64,000 bases of DNA. It comes from CAVTWH01 sp963738365 (GTDB lineage Bacteria; Actinomycetota; Actinomycetes; Mycobacteriales; Micromonosporaceae). The position numbers and the translations under genes are program-made. The first letter of the stretch is position 1, and each line of letters starts with the position of its first letter. The notes beneath the pieces were generated by a model that saw only the letters and a list, made by a program, of their open reading frames with translations, was not told the DNA's origin and ran no database searches. Location: positions 1,069,565-1,133,564 of the forward strand of contig CAVTWH010000006.1 of the NCBI GenBank assembly GCA_963738365.1, written 5' to 3'. Positions 24,158 through 32,819 of the stretch are shown here, piece after piece.

Positions 24158-25117
24158 TCAGCCGCCCGCGAACAGGTATTCGATGCGTTCCACCGACTCC
24201 GCGGGCAACACCACGGACTCCTGCGCGGCCCGGTCGGTGAGCTGCTCCAAGGCTGCCGGGTTCACCGCCACCTGGGACAGGATCGTGCGCACGGCGTGCT
24301 CGATGGGCAGGAACCGGGGAGCCAGTACGGAGAACGTCCGGTACGCCGCGAACGGCCGGGCGCTGCGCCGTACCTGGCCGATGGCCGGCAGGTCGTCCCA
24401 GTCCGCCGGCAGCTGCTCGGGCAGCTGGACCGGGGGGAGCACCGCCCGGCCGTGGTCGCGGAGCAGCCCCAGCCGCAGCAGCTGCCAGACCGCCGCCAGG
24501 AACGGACAGGACCAGGTGCGCCGGTCGTCGGCCTCGTCCCACAGCTCGACGTCGAGGAAGATCGAGTGCCGGTTGCGGCCGTTCTCCCGGGGTGGCACGA
24601 AGCGCCCCATCGCCGCCGACATGGCGGCCGGCGCCGCCGGTGAGCGTTCGCCGTTGCAGAGCCAGCCGATTTCCCGGGCCAGTGGACGGACACCGGTGGA
24701 GCGCGGTGGCGGGTCGGCCACGATCGCGCTCTCCACGATCGCGGCGACCTGACCGTCCGCGGTGCCGGCGCAGGCCGATTCCCTTGCGATGTAGTCGATG
24801 TCGATGCCGTGTGCCGCGGCCGCCTGCAGCAGCTGCGGAATGACCACCGCCGGGGAGCTGAACCGGGTGAAGTAGTCGTCGATGAGGAAACAGGTGCTGA
24901 TCCGCGGGGAAGTGCCGGCCGGCAGGCTGCCCGCCAGGGCGGCGCGGGCAGCCGACAGCCACGGCGCCACCGCGCGGAAGTGCCGGTCGAGGCGGGGCGG
25001 GCCGCCGGCGAAGTCGTCCATGTACAGGTGGCCGACCTCTATCGACAGGTGCGAGACGGGCACCTTCTCGGTGACCAGCTGCGCGGTGCTCTCCTCGAAC
25101 GTCGCGTCGACGGTCAT
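24158..25117 (-). CDS. SCO2522-family protein
   Basis: A 319-residue protein matching the SCO2522 family: an N-terminal VPVSHLSIEVGHLYMDDF block (about 19-36), ISTCFLIDDYFTRF (about 73-86), then DIDYIARESACA near 109-120 and a conserved IGWLCNGERSP. LWDEADDRRTWSCPFL and PFAAYRTFSVLAPRFL follow in the C-terminal half. The acidic pairs and the Cys are notable, but no enzyme class can be named. It starts at ATG 25117 and overlaps the P-loop gene stop by ATGA, and is the last gene of a three-gene coupled operon (SCO2524-SCO2523-SCO2522 order). Confidence 0.8.
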   Translation of the reverse strand: MTVDATFEESTAQLVTEKVPVSHLSIEVGHLYMDDFAGGPPRLDRHFRAVAPWLSAARAALAGSLPAGTSPRISTCFLIDDYFTRFSSPAVVIPQLLQAAAAHGIDIDYIARESACAGTADGQVAAIVESAIVADPPPRSTGVRPLAREIGWLCNGERSPAAPAAMSAAMGRFVPPRENGRNRHSIFLDVELWDEADDRRTWSCPFLAAVWQLLRLGLLRDHGRAVLPPVQLPEQLPADWDDLPAIGQVRRSARPFAAYRTFSVLAPRFLPIEHAVRTILSQVAVNPAALEQLTDRAAQESVVLPAESVERIEYLFAGG

Positions 25118-26034
25118 GGCCCGGTCGATTCGTTCTTGATCAGGCGCTCGGCGAGCTCGGTGAAGGCTGCGACGGTCCGCGGGTTGGCGATCTGGCGTAG
25201 CAGTTCGGAGTCGGAGATGATCTGCTCCCGCCACTGCAGCACCGGCTCCAGCGGGATCTCGCCCAGGGTCACCGTGCGGCCCACCTCGTTGAGCTTGGCC
25301 AGCTCCTGCAGCTCCTGGTTGCAGGTACGCAGCCAGGTGATCTGCGCGGCGCTGAGCCCCGCCAGCTCCTCGGCCTCCGGGTGCAGCACGGCGGTACGCA
25401 CGAACGAGACGGCGTCCAGCAGGGCCGCCTGTGGCAGGCCGGCGGCCGCCCCGGTCTCGACGATGCCGTGCTGGCCGTAGGCCAGGCCGGCGGCGGCGAT
25501 GATGTGCTGGCGGGTCCAGCGGTGGAAGACCAGCCAGCGGTGCGGGGTGCGCTGCAGCTGCGGCCCGGCCAGCGCGGCCAGCACCATCTGCGTGGCGTAC
25601 GAGCGGCCGGCGGACAGGTCGACGATGACCAGGTCGAATTCGTGGTGCAGGTGCAGCAGCAGCCGGCTGCACAGCTCCACCTGGGACTGCTCGCAGGGGA
25701 ACTCGCCACCGCCCTCGTCGCCGGGGAGCAGGACGAGCCGTCCCGCCGCGGCCGGGCGTTGGCGTACCGTCGACCGGTCGGTCCGCTCCCACACGTCCAG
25801 GCGCACCGGGTCGGCGATCTTGCCGGCGAAGTAGGCGTGCAGGCCGCCGCGCGGGTCGCGGGTACCCCGGTCGGTGCGCGGAATGCTGAAGATCGCCCCG
25901 GCGGTCGGTGAGCCGAAGTCGAAGTCCAGGTAGGCCACGTCCCGACCGGCCAGCGCCCCGCGGTAGGCCACGTTGATGCTGGTCACCGAACGGCCGGTGC
26001 CGCCCTTGTCGGAAGTGGCGAAGACCAGCATCAC
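25114..26034 (-). CDS. SCO2523-family variant P-loop protein (ParA/MinD-like)
   Basis: A 306-residue ParA/MinD-like protein. The nucleotide-binding loop at residues 9-15 reads KGGTGRS. The deviant first Lys of the ParA class is kept, but the second, nearly universal Lys of GK[ST] is Arg. The acidic YLDFDFGSP (switch I/Walker A' region, about 36-44) and hydrophobic LVIVDLSAG (Walker B, about 135-143) remain. The rest is helical. Such proteins may bind nucleotide without efficient hydrolysis, or work as a scaffold. It starts with GTG 26034, overlapping the SCO2524-like stop by GTGA, and overlaps the SCO2522-like start by ATGA. Confidence 0.85.
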   Translation of the reverse strand: MMLVFATSDKGGTGRSVTSINVAYRGALAGRDVAYLDFDFGSPTAGAIFSIPRTDRGTRDPRGGLHAYFAGKIADPVRLDVWERTDRSTVRQRPAAAGRLVLLPGDEGGGEFPCEQSQVELCSRLLLHLHHEFDLVIVDLSAGRSYATQMVLAALAGPQLQRTPHRWLVFHRWTRQHIIAAAGLAYGQHGIVETGAAAGLPQAALLDAVSFVRTAVLHPEAEELAGLSAAQITWLRTCNQELQELAKLNEVGRTVTLGEIPLEPVLQWREQIISDSELLRQIANPRTVAAFTELAERLIKNESTGP

Positions 26035-27890
26035 AGCTGCCCGTCGGGGTCGGCCCGGGCGAAGGCGAGCTCGTGCAGGTCCAGCAGAATGCGGTTGGCC
26101 AGCGCCAGGGCGGTGCCGGGATGGGTTGCGACGCTCTCCCGGGCCCGGTTGAGCTGGCCGGCGAGCAGTTGCAGCTTGTCCCGGGTGGACGGGCCGGGAT
26201 CCACCGGGCCGCGTAGCAGCTCCTGGTCGTAGAGGTGGGTGGCCTCGGCGAGCATCTCCTCGGCCAGCCGGGTGGCCTGTTCGCTGCGCAGCGGCTCGGA
26301 CCCGATCACCTCAGCCGAGGTGATGAGGGAGTCCACCACCCGCTTGGTGAAATACCAGGACGGCCGGTCGTGCACCATCTTCAGCTCGGGGAAGACCCGC
26401 TGTGGCTGGTCCCAGACGAAGCCGCGGCTGCGCTCCATCCGGCGGCTCTCCAGGTGGGTCCAGACCTGGTCGGAGAGGTCCAGCATGCGGGCCCGCAGTT
26501 CGGCGTTGCGCAGCAGGCCGGCGAGGCTGACGGCGCGGCGCATGAGCAGCGGGGCGAAGTCGGACATCACCCAGGCCAACTCCGGTGACTCGCCGGAGGT
26601 GTCGGCGATCAGGTCGATGATGTCGCCGGGGGCGTGCAGGGTGGGTGCCACGTCGCCCGGGTAGGTGGGCAGGGTGATGCGGGCCCGGTTGGCCAGCAGC
26701 TCCAGCACCCGGCTGACCCGGTCCAGCTCCTTCTCGTCGACGCGGCGCTCCACCAGGTCACGGATGACGATCGCGGTGACCAGCAGGCTGAAGTAGTCGG
26801 ACTGGTTGGCGTTGGTGCGCTGCCACGGGATGGCCTGCAGCGGCCAGCGGTCCCGGCCGAACGTGGCGATCTTCGACCAGTACTTGCGGGTGAGGTTGGA
26901 GCGCACCTGCAGTGCCCGGGCCAGCAGCAGCTGTTCGTCGTTGAGCAGGCTGAGCAGCTGGGTGCGCTCGGAGAACAGTTCGTCGATGCCGTCCAGGGCC
27001 ACCACGGTGAAGTAGATGTAGGCGCCCTCTTCGGCGTACCCGTCGTCCTGGCGGCCGATGTCGTCGGCGGTGGGGATCGGTGGCGATTCCCGGACCACGC
27101 TCCAGGACCAGCCGCACTCGAACATCTTGTTGGGGCGCAACAGGTCGGCCGCGACCTTGGGGGCGATACCGATGGTCAGGTCCCGCAGGCCGGCGCGGAC
27201 GTCGGCGAGTTGGGTGCGGAACTGCCGCTGCACCTGCTCGTCCGGCAGCCCGGTCTGGTTGACGGTCCTGGTCAGCGACTGGCCGTCGCGGGAGTCGGGG
27301 TCGAACACCCAGACGGTGAAGCTGCGCAGCAGGGCCACCATCGCGGCGGTCAGCCGCCGGCTGGCCAGCTGCTCGGTCCGGCTGATCTCGTCCAGCAGCG
27401 CCTGGTCGCGGGGGATGCTGCGGCGGAACTGGCGGACGAAGCCGATGGTGGCCAGCGCCAGGTTGATCGACATGACGTACGAGTCGACCACCTGCCTGGC
27501 CCGCAGGTCCGGCGTCAGCTCGCCGGGACCGCTGCCGTTGCGCAGCGTGGGCGGGCTGAAGTAGCCCTCGCCGGAGAAGACCGGCGTGCCGTCCGGCTCG
27601 GTGTAGGCGGTCAGGTACTCGTCGACCGCGCGGAGCAGCTTCACCGGGATGTCGACCCGGGTACCCAGGCCGGACAGCGCCGCGGCCACGTCCTCGCTGG
27701 TGCTGTCCGGTTCGTCCAGGCCGAACGAGGAGACCGAGGTGGCCGGAGCGAGGATGCACAGCAGCTGCTCGGCGTCGCTGATGGAGTTGCGGCCGTCCCG
27801 GCCGCCCCAGCGCCACTGGCCGCCGTCGAAGGACTCGTCGACGACGCCGCGCCAGATCTGCAGAAGTTGGTGACGTGGCTGTACCTTCAT
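26031..27890 (-). CDS. SCO2524-family protein, large helical
   Basis: A 619-residue protein matching the SCO2524 family. Start at ATG 27890 gives MKVQPRHQLLQIWRG, the conserved opening; the frame runs on to a TTG at 27935. The protein is mostly alpha-helical, with blocks such as AEQLLCILAP, GEGYFSPPTLRNGSG, ALDGIDELFSERTQLL and SDFAPLLMRRAVSLAGLL. It has no signal peptide, no membrane helix and no recognisable catalytic motif. It is the promoter-proximal gene of the SCO2524-SCO2523-SCO2522 operon. A TATACAAT-like element at 27965-27972 on the minus strand could be part of its promoter. Confidence 0.8.
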   Translation of the reverse strand: MKVQPRHQLLQIWRGVVDESFDGGQWRWGGRDGRNSISDAEQLLCILAPATSVSSFGLDEPDSTSEDVAAALSGLGTRVDIPVKLLRAVDEYLTAYTEPDGTPVFSGEGYFSPPTLRNGSGPGELTPDLRARQVVDSYVMSINLALATIGFVRQFRRSIPRDQALLDEISRTEQLASRRLTAAMVALLRSFTVWVFDPDSRDGQSLTRTVNQTGLPDEQVQRQFRTQLADVRAGLRDLTIGIAPKVAADLLRPNKMFECGWSWSVVRESPPIPTADDIGRQDDGYAEEGAYIYFTVVALDGIDELFSERTQLLSLLNDEQLLLARALQVRSNLTRKYWSKIATFGRDRWPLQAIPWQRTNANQSDYFSLLVTAIVIRDLVERRVDEKELDRVSRVLELLANRARITLPTYPGDVAPTLHAPGDIIDLIADTSGESPELAWVMSDFAPLLMRRAVSLAGLLRNAELRARMLDLSDQVWTHLESRRMERSRGFVWDQPQRVFPELKMVHDRPSWYFTKRVVDSLITSAEVIGSEPLRSEQATRLAEEMLAEATHLYDQELLRGPVDPGPSTRDKLQLLAGQLNRARESVATHPGTALALANRILLDLHELAFARADPDGQL

Positions 27891-28036
27891 GGGCCGCCTG
27901 CCCACCGCCTCAATGACATCGCAGACGTGTGACAAACCGCCCGCGGGACTCCGCCGATGCAGGAATTGTATAAGTCGGACGCCACCGGAGGGTATCGGCG
28001 TTCGGCACGCCGCGTGAAGGACGAACGGTCGACGCT

Positions 28037-28654
28037 TCAGACCAGATTGGACCGTACGGCGTAGAGCGCGGCCTGGGTACGATCCTGTACCCCGAGCTTG
28101 CTCAGCACCGCCGACACGTGCGTCTTCACGGTCTTCTCGGCCAGCCCGAGGTCCCTGGCGATCTCCCGGTTGGAGCGGCCCCGGGCCAGCAGGGCGAGCA
28201 CCTGGCGCTCGCGGGCGGTCAGCCGCGCCCCGGTGGGGGACCGGTCGGCCTCGGTGAGCAGCCGCGCCACGTCCGGGTGCAGCAGTACGTGTCCGGCGTG
28301 CACGGCGCGGACGGCGGCGGCCAGGGCCGGTGGGTCGACGTCCTTGTAGACGTAGCCGGCCGCGCCGGCCCGCACGGCCGGCAGCACCGCGTCGGGGTCG
28401 GTGAAGCTGGTGACCACCAGTACCCGGCTGGTCAGGCCGCGCTCGCGCAGTTCGCGCAGGGCGCTGACCCCGTCGCCGTCGGGCATCCGCAGGTCCAGCA
28501 GCACCACGTCGGGGTGCAGCTGCTCGACCTGGGTCACGCAGCCGGCCGCCGAGTCGGCCTCACCCACCACGGTCAGGTCCGGCTGCAGGTCGAGGAAGGT
28601 GCGCAGGCCCTGGCGTACCACCGGGTGGTCGTCGACCACCAGCACCCGGATCAT
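28037..28654 (-). CDS. NarL/LuxR-type response regulator
   Basis: A 205-residue response regulator. The receiver has VVDDHPVVRQG at the start, the phosphoacceptor in VVLLDLRMPDGDG (about Asp 53) and the conserved Lys in YVYKDV. The output domain is a LuxR helix-turn-helix: LTARERQVLALLARGRS followed by REIARDLGLAEKTVKTH. Its start overlaps the kinase stop by 4 bp, so the two form a coupled two-component system. Targets are unknown; the nearest upstream neighbour operon is the SCO2524-SCO2522 set, transcribed in the same direction 146 bp away. Confidence 0.94.
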   Translation of the reverse strand: MIRVLVVDDHPVVRQGLRTFLDLQPDLTVVGEADSAAGCVTQVEQLHPDVVLLDLRMPDGDGVSALRELRERGLTSRVLVVTSFTDPDAVLPAVRAGAAGYVYKDVDPPALAAAVRAVHAGHVLLHPDVARLLTEADRSPTGARLTARERQVLALLARGRSNREIARDLGLAEKTVKTHVSAVLSKLGVQDRTQAALYAVRSNLV

Positions 28655-29859
28655 GCCGGCACCTCCGGGGGGACAGCTGTGCCGCCGGAGGGCGGCACCT
28701 CCGGGGGGATAGCTGTGCCGCCCGAGGGCGGCACTTGCAGGCGGATGGTGGTGCCGCCGCCGGGGGCGGAGGTGACGGTGAGTCGGCCGCCGACCGCGCG
28801 GGCCCGCTCCCGCATCGAGGCCAGGCCCAGCCGGCGGCCGGCGCGGGCCTGCGGGTCAGGGTCGAAGCCGACGCCGTCGTCGGCCACCTCGACCCGGACC
28901 CGGCCGGCGTCGCCGCGCACCCGTACGGTGACCGTCCGGGCGTCGGCGTGGCGCAGCGCGTTGTGCAGTGCCTCCTGCACCACCCGGTAGACGGCCTGCT
29001 CGACGGCGGCCGGCAGCGGTGGCAGCGCGGCACCGTCGAAGGCGACGGTGGCCGCGTGTACCCGGTCGAGCAGGTCCACCTGCTTGCGCAGGGCCACCTC
29101 CAGCCCGTCGCCGGCCAGGTCGGTGGGGCGCAGCCCGACCACGATGGCGCGCAGCTCGTCGGCGGAGTCGGCGGCCAGCCGCTTCACCGTGGCCAGTTGC
29201 CGGGCCGCTGCCTGCGGGTCGGTGGTGAGCAGGGTGTCCGCCGCCTCGGCGGTCAGCCGCAGGCTGAACAGCTTCTGCGCGACCGCGTCGTGCAGTTCCC
29301 GGGCGATGCGGGCCCGTTCGGCCACGATGGACAGCTCCCGGCTGCGCTCGTAGAGCCGGGCGTTGACGATGGCGATGGCGGCGTGCCCGGCCAGCAGCCG
29401 CAGCAGCTCCTCGTCCCGGGCCGTGAACCCGCCGGCACCGCGCTTGTTGGCCAGGAACAGCTCGCCCAGCACGTCGTCGCCGTCCACGATGGGGGCGCCG
29501 AGGAAGCTGGTCAGCTCCGGGTGGGCCGCCGGCCAGCCCTCGAACCGGGGATGGGAGCGGATGTCGGCCAGCCGTAGGGTGGCGGGACTGCGCAGCATCG
29601 CGGCGAGCAGGCCGTGCTGGCGGGGCAGCGGGCCGATCGCCGCCCACTGGGCGTCGGTCATGCCCAGCGCCAGGAATTCGGCGAAGGCGCCGTGCTCGTC
29701 CGGGACGCCGAGGGCGGCGTACTCGGCGTCGAGCAGCCGCTGCGCCGCGCCGAGGATGGTGCGCAGCACCTCCCGGACGGACAGGTGCGAGGTGACGGCC
29801 AGCACCGCGGCGCTCACCTCGCGCAGTTCGTCCCGGTCGTCGCCGCTCACCCTGCCCAC
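28651..29859 (-). CDS. GAF-domain sensor histidine kinase
   Basis: A cytoplasmic sensor kinase of about 400 residues. A GAF domain (about 25-170: VLRTILGAAQRLLDAEYAALGV to LFLANKRG) precedes the HisKA_3 domain with the phosphoacceptor in RIARELHDAVAQKLFS. The HATPase domain follows, with YRVVQEALHNALRHA and VADDGVGFD, GLASMRERA. There is no membrane helix, which is as in the DevS/NreB-type GAF kinases that sense redox, oxygen or small molecules; the ligand cannot be told from sequence. The C-terminal tail is a repeated PPSGGTA(I/V)PPEV peptide. GTG 29859 starts the frame; GTG 29850 is an alternative. Confidence 0.92.
   Translation of the reverse strand: MGRVSGDDRDELREVSAAVLAVTSHLSVREVLRTILGAAQRLLDAEYAALGVPDEHGAFAEFLALGMTDAQWAAIGPLPRQHGLLAAMLRSPATLRLADIRSHPRFEGWPAAHPELTSFLGAPIVDGDDVLGELFLANKRGAGGFTARDEELLRLLAGHAAIAIVNARLYERSRELSIVAERARIARELHDAVAQKLFSLRLTAEAADTLLTTDPQAAARQLATVKRLAADSADELRAIVVGLRPTDLAGDGLEVALRKQVDLLDRVHAATVAFDGAALPPLPAAVEQAVYRVVQEALHNALRHADARTVTVRVRGDAGRVRVEVADDGVGFDPDPQARAGRRLGLASMRERARAVGGRLTVTSAPGGGTTIRLQVPPSGGTAIPPEVPPSGGTAVPPEVPA
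28658..28738. repeat. 36-bp tandem repeat in the kinase 3' end
   Basis: ggcacctccgggggga recurs at 28658 and 28694 and partially at 28730, a 36-bp period. It encodes the 12-residue proline-rich tail repeat of the histidine kinase. Confidence 0.85.
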
Positions 29860-29973
29860 GGTAGCGACCCGGGCGCCCGGCCGGATCAGGCGCCGGACCT
29901 AGGTCCAAGGTCCCGGGGTACGGCCGTCGCCGGCCCGATCCGCGCCGTCCGGGGCCGTCCTAGCGTCGGTGGC

Positions 29974-30645
29974 ATGCAGAACGTGGCGATGGTGACCGGG
30001 GCGTCCCGGGGGCTGGGCCGGGCGCTGGCCCGGGGACTGGTGGGGGCCGGCTGGCGGGTGGTGCTGGACGCGCGTACCGGCGACGAACTGGCCGGGGTGG
30101 TGGCGCAGCTGGGTGCGGCGGCCACCGGGATCACCGGGGACGTGACCGACCCGGCGCACCGGGCGGCCCTGGTGGCCGCCGCGACCGGGCTGGGCGGGCT
30201 GGATCTGCTGGTGCACAACGCCGGCATCCTCGGGCCGTCCCCGCAGCCGCCGCTGGCCGGCTACCCGCTGGACGTGCTCCGGCAGGTGTTCGAGGTCAAC
30301 CTGGTGGCCCCGCTGGCGCTGACCCAGCTGGCGTTGCCGGCGCTGCGCGGGCGGCGGGGCGTCGTGGCGGCGGTGACCTCCGACGCGGCCGTCGCTCCGT
30401 ACCCGGGCTGGGGCGGGTACGGGGCGGCCAAGGCGGCGCTGGAGCAGGCCGCCGCGGTGCTGGCCGAGGAGGAGCCGGAGATCACCGTGTGGCGGGTCGA
30501 CCCCGGCGACCTGCGCACCCGGATGCACCAGGAGGCCTACCCGGGCCAGGACATCTCCGACCGGCCGGAGCCGGAGACGGTGGTACCGGCCTTCCTCAAG
30601 CTGCTGGCCGACCGGCCGCCGTCCGGGCGGGTGAGCCTGGCGTGA
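29974..30645 (+). CDS. SDR-family oxidoreductase
   Basis: A 223-residue short-chain dehydrogenase. The NAD(P) motif VTGASRGLGRALA is at about 7-19, NAG at LLVHNAGI (about 76-83), the catalytic Ser in AVTSDAA (about 128), and YxxxK as YGAAKAA (about 145-151). The Arg in the cofactor loop suggests NADP(H). The substrate is unknown. ATG 29974 starts immediately before the Rossmann strand. It overlaps the following VOC gene by GTGA and begins a three-gene operon with VOC and QueA-like genes. Confidence 0.92.
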   Translation: MQNVAMVTGASRGLGRALARGLVGAGWRVVLDARTGDELAGVVAQLGAAATGITGDVTDPAHRAALVAAATGLGGLDLLVHNAGILGPSPQPPLAGYPLDVLRQVFEVNLVAPLALTQLALPALRGRRGVVAAVTSDAAVAPYPGWGGYGAAKAALEQAAAVLAEEEPEITVWRVDPGDLRTRMHQEAYPGQDISDRPEPETVVPAFLKLLADRPPSGRVSLA

Positions 30646-31109
30646 CCCGGCTGTGGCTGCCCTACCAGGTCCGCGACCTGGCCGCCGCGGAGCGCTTCCT
30701 GGTCGAGAAGTTCGGCATGGTCGTGCTCGACTGGTGGGAACGCGACGGTGAATCCGGCCGCGTGCTCGCCTTCCCCGCCCGCAACGACCCGGCCGATCCG
30801 GTCAACCGGCCGTCACCGACCGACCCGGGCGCCCGCCGGCTCGCGGCCGGCCCGGTTGCCCCCGACCTCGGCGACCGTGCGGTTGCCGTCGACCCTGGCG
30901 GGCCGGTCGTGGAGCTGGTGAGCGCGGACCGGGACCGGGCGGCGCCACCGGCGCTGGAGCTGTGTGGGGTGGCCGCCGTCGACGTGGCCGCGCGCCGGTT
31001 CGCACCCGACGAGATCACCCGGCCGCCCGGCCGGTATCCGCGCGGGCACTACGGCTTCGAGGTCGCGCTGTCCGGCGGCTTCCCCCTGATGATCTGGAGC
31101 GAACGATGA
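30642..31109 (+). CDS. VOC/glyoxalase-like protein
   Basis: A 155-residue protein starting at GTG 30642, overlapping the SDR stop. It resembles half-glyoxalase (VOC) folds: an opening VRDLAAAERFLVEKFGM, then LDWWERDGESGRVLAF and a closing GHYGFEVALSGGFPLMIW. The metal-ligand pattern is weak, so it may be binding only. Its stop overlaps the QueA-like start by ATGA. No substrate can be named. Confidence 0.6.
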   Translation: MTRLWLPYQVRDLAAAERFLVEKFGMVVLDWWERDGESGRVLAFPARNDPADPVNRPSPTDPGARRLAAGPVAPDLGDRAVAVDPGGPVVELVSADRDRAAPPALELCGVAAVDVAARRFAPDEITRPPGRYPRGHYGFEVALSGGFPLMIWSER

Positions 31110-32119
31110 GGGTCCTGGACTTCACCCTGCCCGCGCAGTTGGAGGCGCACGAGCCGCCGGAGGCGCGCGGGCTGGCCCGCGACGGGGTACGGCTGCTGGT
31201 GGGGCGGCGGCATACCGGCGCGGTGGAGCACCACCGCTTCACCGACCTGCCGGGGCTGCTGCGCGCCGGGGACGTGCTGGTGGTCAACACCTCCGGGACG
31301 CTGCCGGCGGCGGTGCCGCTGGACGGCGGGGCGCTGTGGCTGCACCTGTCCACCCGGCTGGCCGATGGCGACTGGCTGGTGGAGCTGCGCCGGGCGGGCG
31401 GCGACGGCAAGGCCGGTGCGCCGTACCCGCACGGGGTGGCCGGCCAGCGCCACGCGCTGCCCGACGGCGGCGAGGTGCAGCTGCGCGAGCCGTACTCGGC
31501 CGGGCGGCTGTGGCGGGCCCGGCTGCGTACCGGGCGGCCGGTGGCGGAGCTGCTGGCCCGCAACGGCCAGCCGATCCGCTACTCGTACGTGCCGCGCCGG
31601 TGGGATCTTTCGTACTACCAGACGGTGTTCGCGACGACGCCGGGCAGTGCGGAGATGCCCAGTGCGGGGCGGCCGTTCACCGACCGGATGGTGACCCGGC
31701 TGGTCAGCGCGGGGGTGCAGATCGCGCCGCTGCTGCTGCACACCGGGGTGGCCTCGCCGGAGGCGCACGAGCGGCCGTACCCGGAGTGGTATCAGGTGCC
31801 CGCGCCGACGCTGCGGGTGGTCCGGCAGGCGCGGGCGGCCGGCGGCCGGGTGATCGCGGTGGGCACCACGGTGGTACGCGCGTTGGAGTCGGCCGCCGTG
31901 GGTCCGCTGTCGGGCTGGACGGAGCTGGTGGTCACCGCCGAGCGGGGGGTGTCCCTGGTGGACGGTCTGGTCACCGGGCTGCACGAGCCGCGCGCCTCGC
32001 ACCTGGACCTGCTGGACGCGGTGGCCGGGCGCCAGCTGCTGGCGGCCTGCTACGCCGAGGCGGTGGCCGGTGGCTACCTGTGGCATGAATTCGGTGACCT
32101 GAACCTGCTGCTGCCCTAG
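31106..32119 (+). CDS. S-adenosylmethionine:tRNA ribosyltransferase-isomerase-like protein (QueA family)
   Basis: A 337-residue QueA-family protein. The family converts 7-aminomethyl-deazaguanine in tRNA to epoxyqueuosine using the ribosyl group of SAM. Conserved blocks are DVLVVNTSGTLPA (about 53-65), RYSYVPRRWDLSYYQTVFA (about 154-172), the region around SAGRPFTDRMV, HTGVASPEAHERPYPEWY, and VGTTVVRALES (about 252-262). Length matches the shorter actinobacterial relatives. No other queuosine gene (tgt, queC-G) is in the window, so its role may differ from classical QueA. It is the last gene of the SDR-VOC-QueA operon. Confidence 0.85.
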   Translation: MRVLDFTLPAQLEAHEPPEARGLARDGVRLLVGRRHTGAVEHHRFTDLPGLLRAGDVLVVNTSGTLPAAVPLDGGALWLHLSTRLADGDWLVELRRAGGDGKAGAPYPHGVAGQRHALPDGGEVQLREPYSAGRLWRARLRTGRPVAELLARNGQPIRYSYVPRRWDLSYYQTVFATTPGSAEMPSAGRPFTDRMVTRLVSAGVQIAPLLLHTGVASPEAHERPYPEWYQVPAPTLRVVRQARAAGGRVIAVGTTVVRALESAAVGPLSGWTELVVTAERGVSLVDGLVTGLHEPRASHLDLLDAVAGRQLLAACYAEAVAGGYLWHEFGDLNLLLP

Positions 32120-32189
32120 GGGTATCAATGTCGGCCGATGCGGCGCACCATCGGGGGTACCGTTCCTTTCCCCCGGAAGAGGTCCCCGC

Positions 32190-32720
32190 ATGCGTACCCT
32201 CCTGCGTGCCGCCGTTCCGTTGCTGCTGGCCGCCCTCGGCGTGGCCGTGGTGGCCGGCCCGGCGGTCGCCAGTGTCCCGTCCGACAAGCCGGCTGTGCTG
32301 GCCTCCTTCACCCAGGCCAGCACGACCAGCCGCAACGCCTGGAACGCCGCCCGGACCAACCAGGGCGCCTGGGCGGCGTACGCCTTCGACTGGAGCACCG
32401 ACTACTGCTCCGACTCGCCCGACCAGCCGCTCGGCTTCGACTTCCGGCTGCCGTGCTGGCGGCACGACTTCGGGTACCGCAACTACAAGGCGATCGGCGC
32501 GTTCCCGGCCAACAAGAGCCGGATCGACGACATGTTCTACTTCGACCTGAAGGCCAAGTGCGCCACCTACTCGGTGATCGTGCGCTCCAGCTGCAACGGC
32601 CTGGCCTGGACGTACTACCAGGCGGTGAAGGAGTTCGGTTCGCTGGTCGTCACAGACGCGCAGCTGTCGGTCTTCGCCGCGCAGAAGGCTGCCGCCCTGG
32701 AGCACGCGGCGGCCAGCTGA
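32190..32720 (+). CDS. Secreted bacterial phospholipase A2
   Basis: A 176-residue secreted enzyme. A signal peptide (MRTLLRA, hydrophobic stretch, cleavage near AVAS at 25-28) precedes the prokaryotic phospholipase A2 domain. The domain shows FDWSTDYCSD, the catalytic CWRHDFGYRNYK (His-Asp pair at about 91-92), and four Cys for two disulfides. It hydrolyses the sn-2 ester of phospholipids with calcium, outside the cell. The family is well known in Streptomyces. GAAGAGG lies 8 bases before ATG 32190. A strong hairpin follows 10 bp after the stop, so this is a single-gene unit. Confidence 0.93.
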   Translation: MRTLLRAAVPLLLAALGVAVVAGPAVASVPSDKPAVLASFTQASTTSRNAWNAARTNQGAWAAYAFDWSTDYCSDSPDQPLGFDFRLPCWRHDFGYRNYKAIGAFPANKSRIDDMFYFDLKAKCATYSVIVRSSCNGLAWTYYQAVKEFGSLVVTDAQLSVFAAQKAAALEHAAAS

Positions 32721-32730
32721 GGACCGGCGT

Positions 32731-32766
32731 CGCCGGACCCGGGCAGCCAGCCGTCCGGGTCCGGCG
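32731..32766 (+). terminator. Terminator hairpin after the phospholipase gene
   Basis: cgccggacccgg (32731-32742) and ccgggtccggcg (32755-32766) form a perfect 12-bp stem with a 12-base loop, 10 bp past the stop. Confidence 0.8.
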
Positions 32767-32819
32767 GCGCCGCTTCGACACGACCGGGCCTCAACCGAGC
32801 CCGTCCCAGGCGCCCGGCC

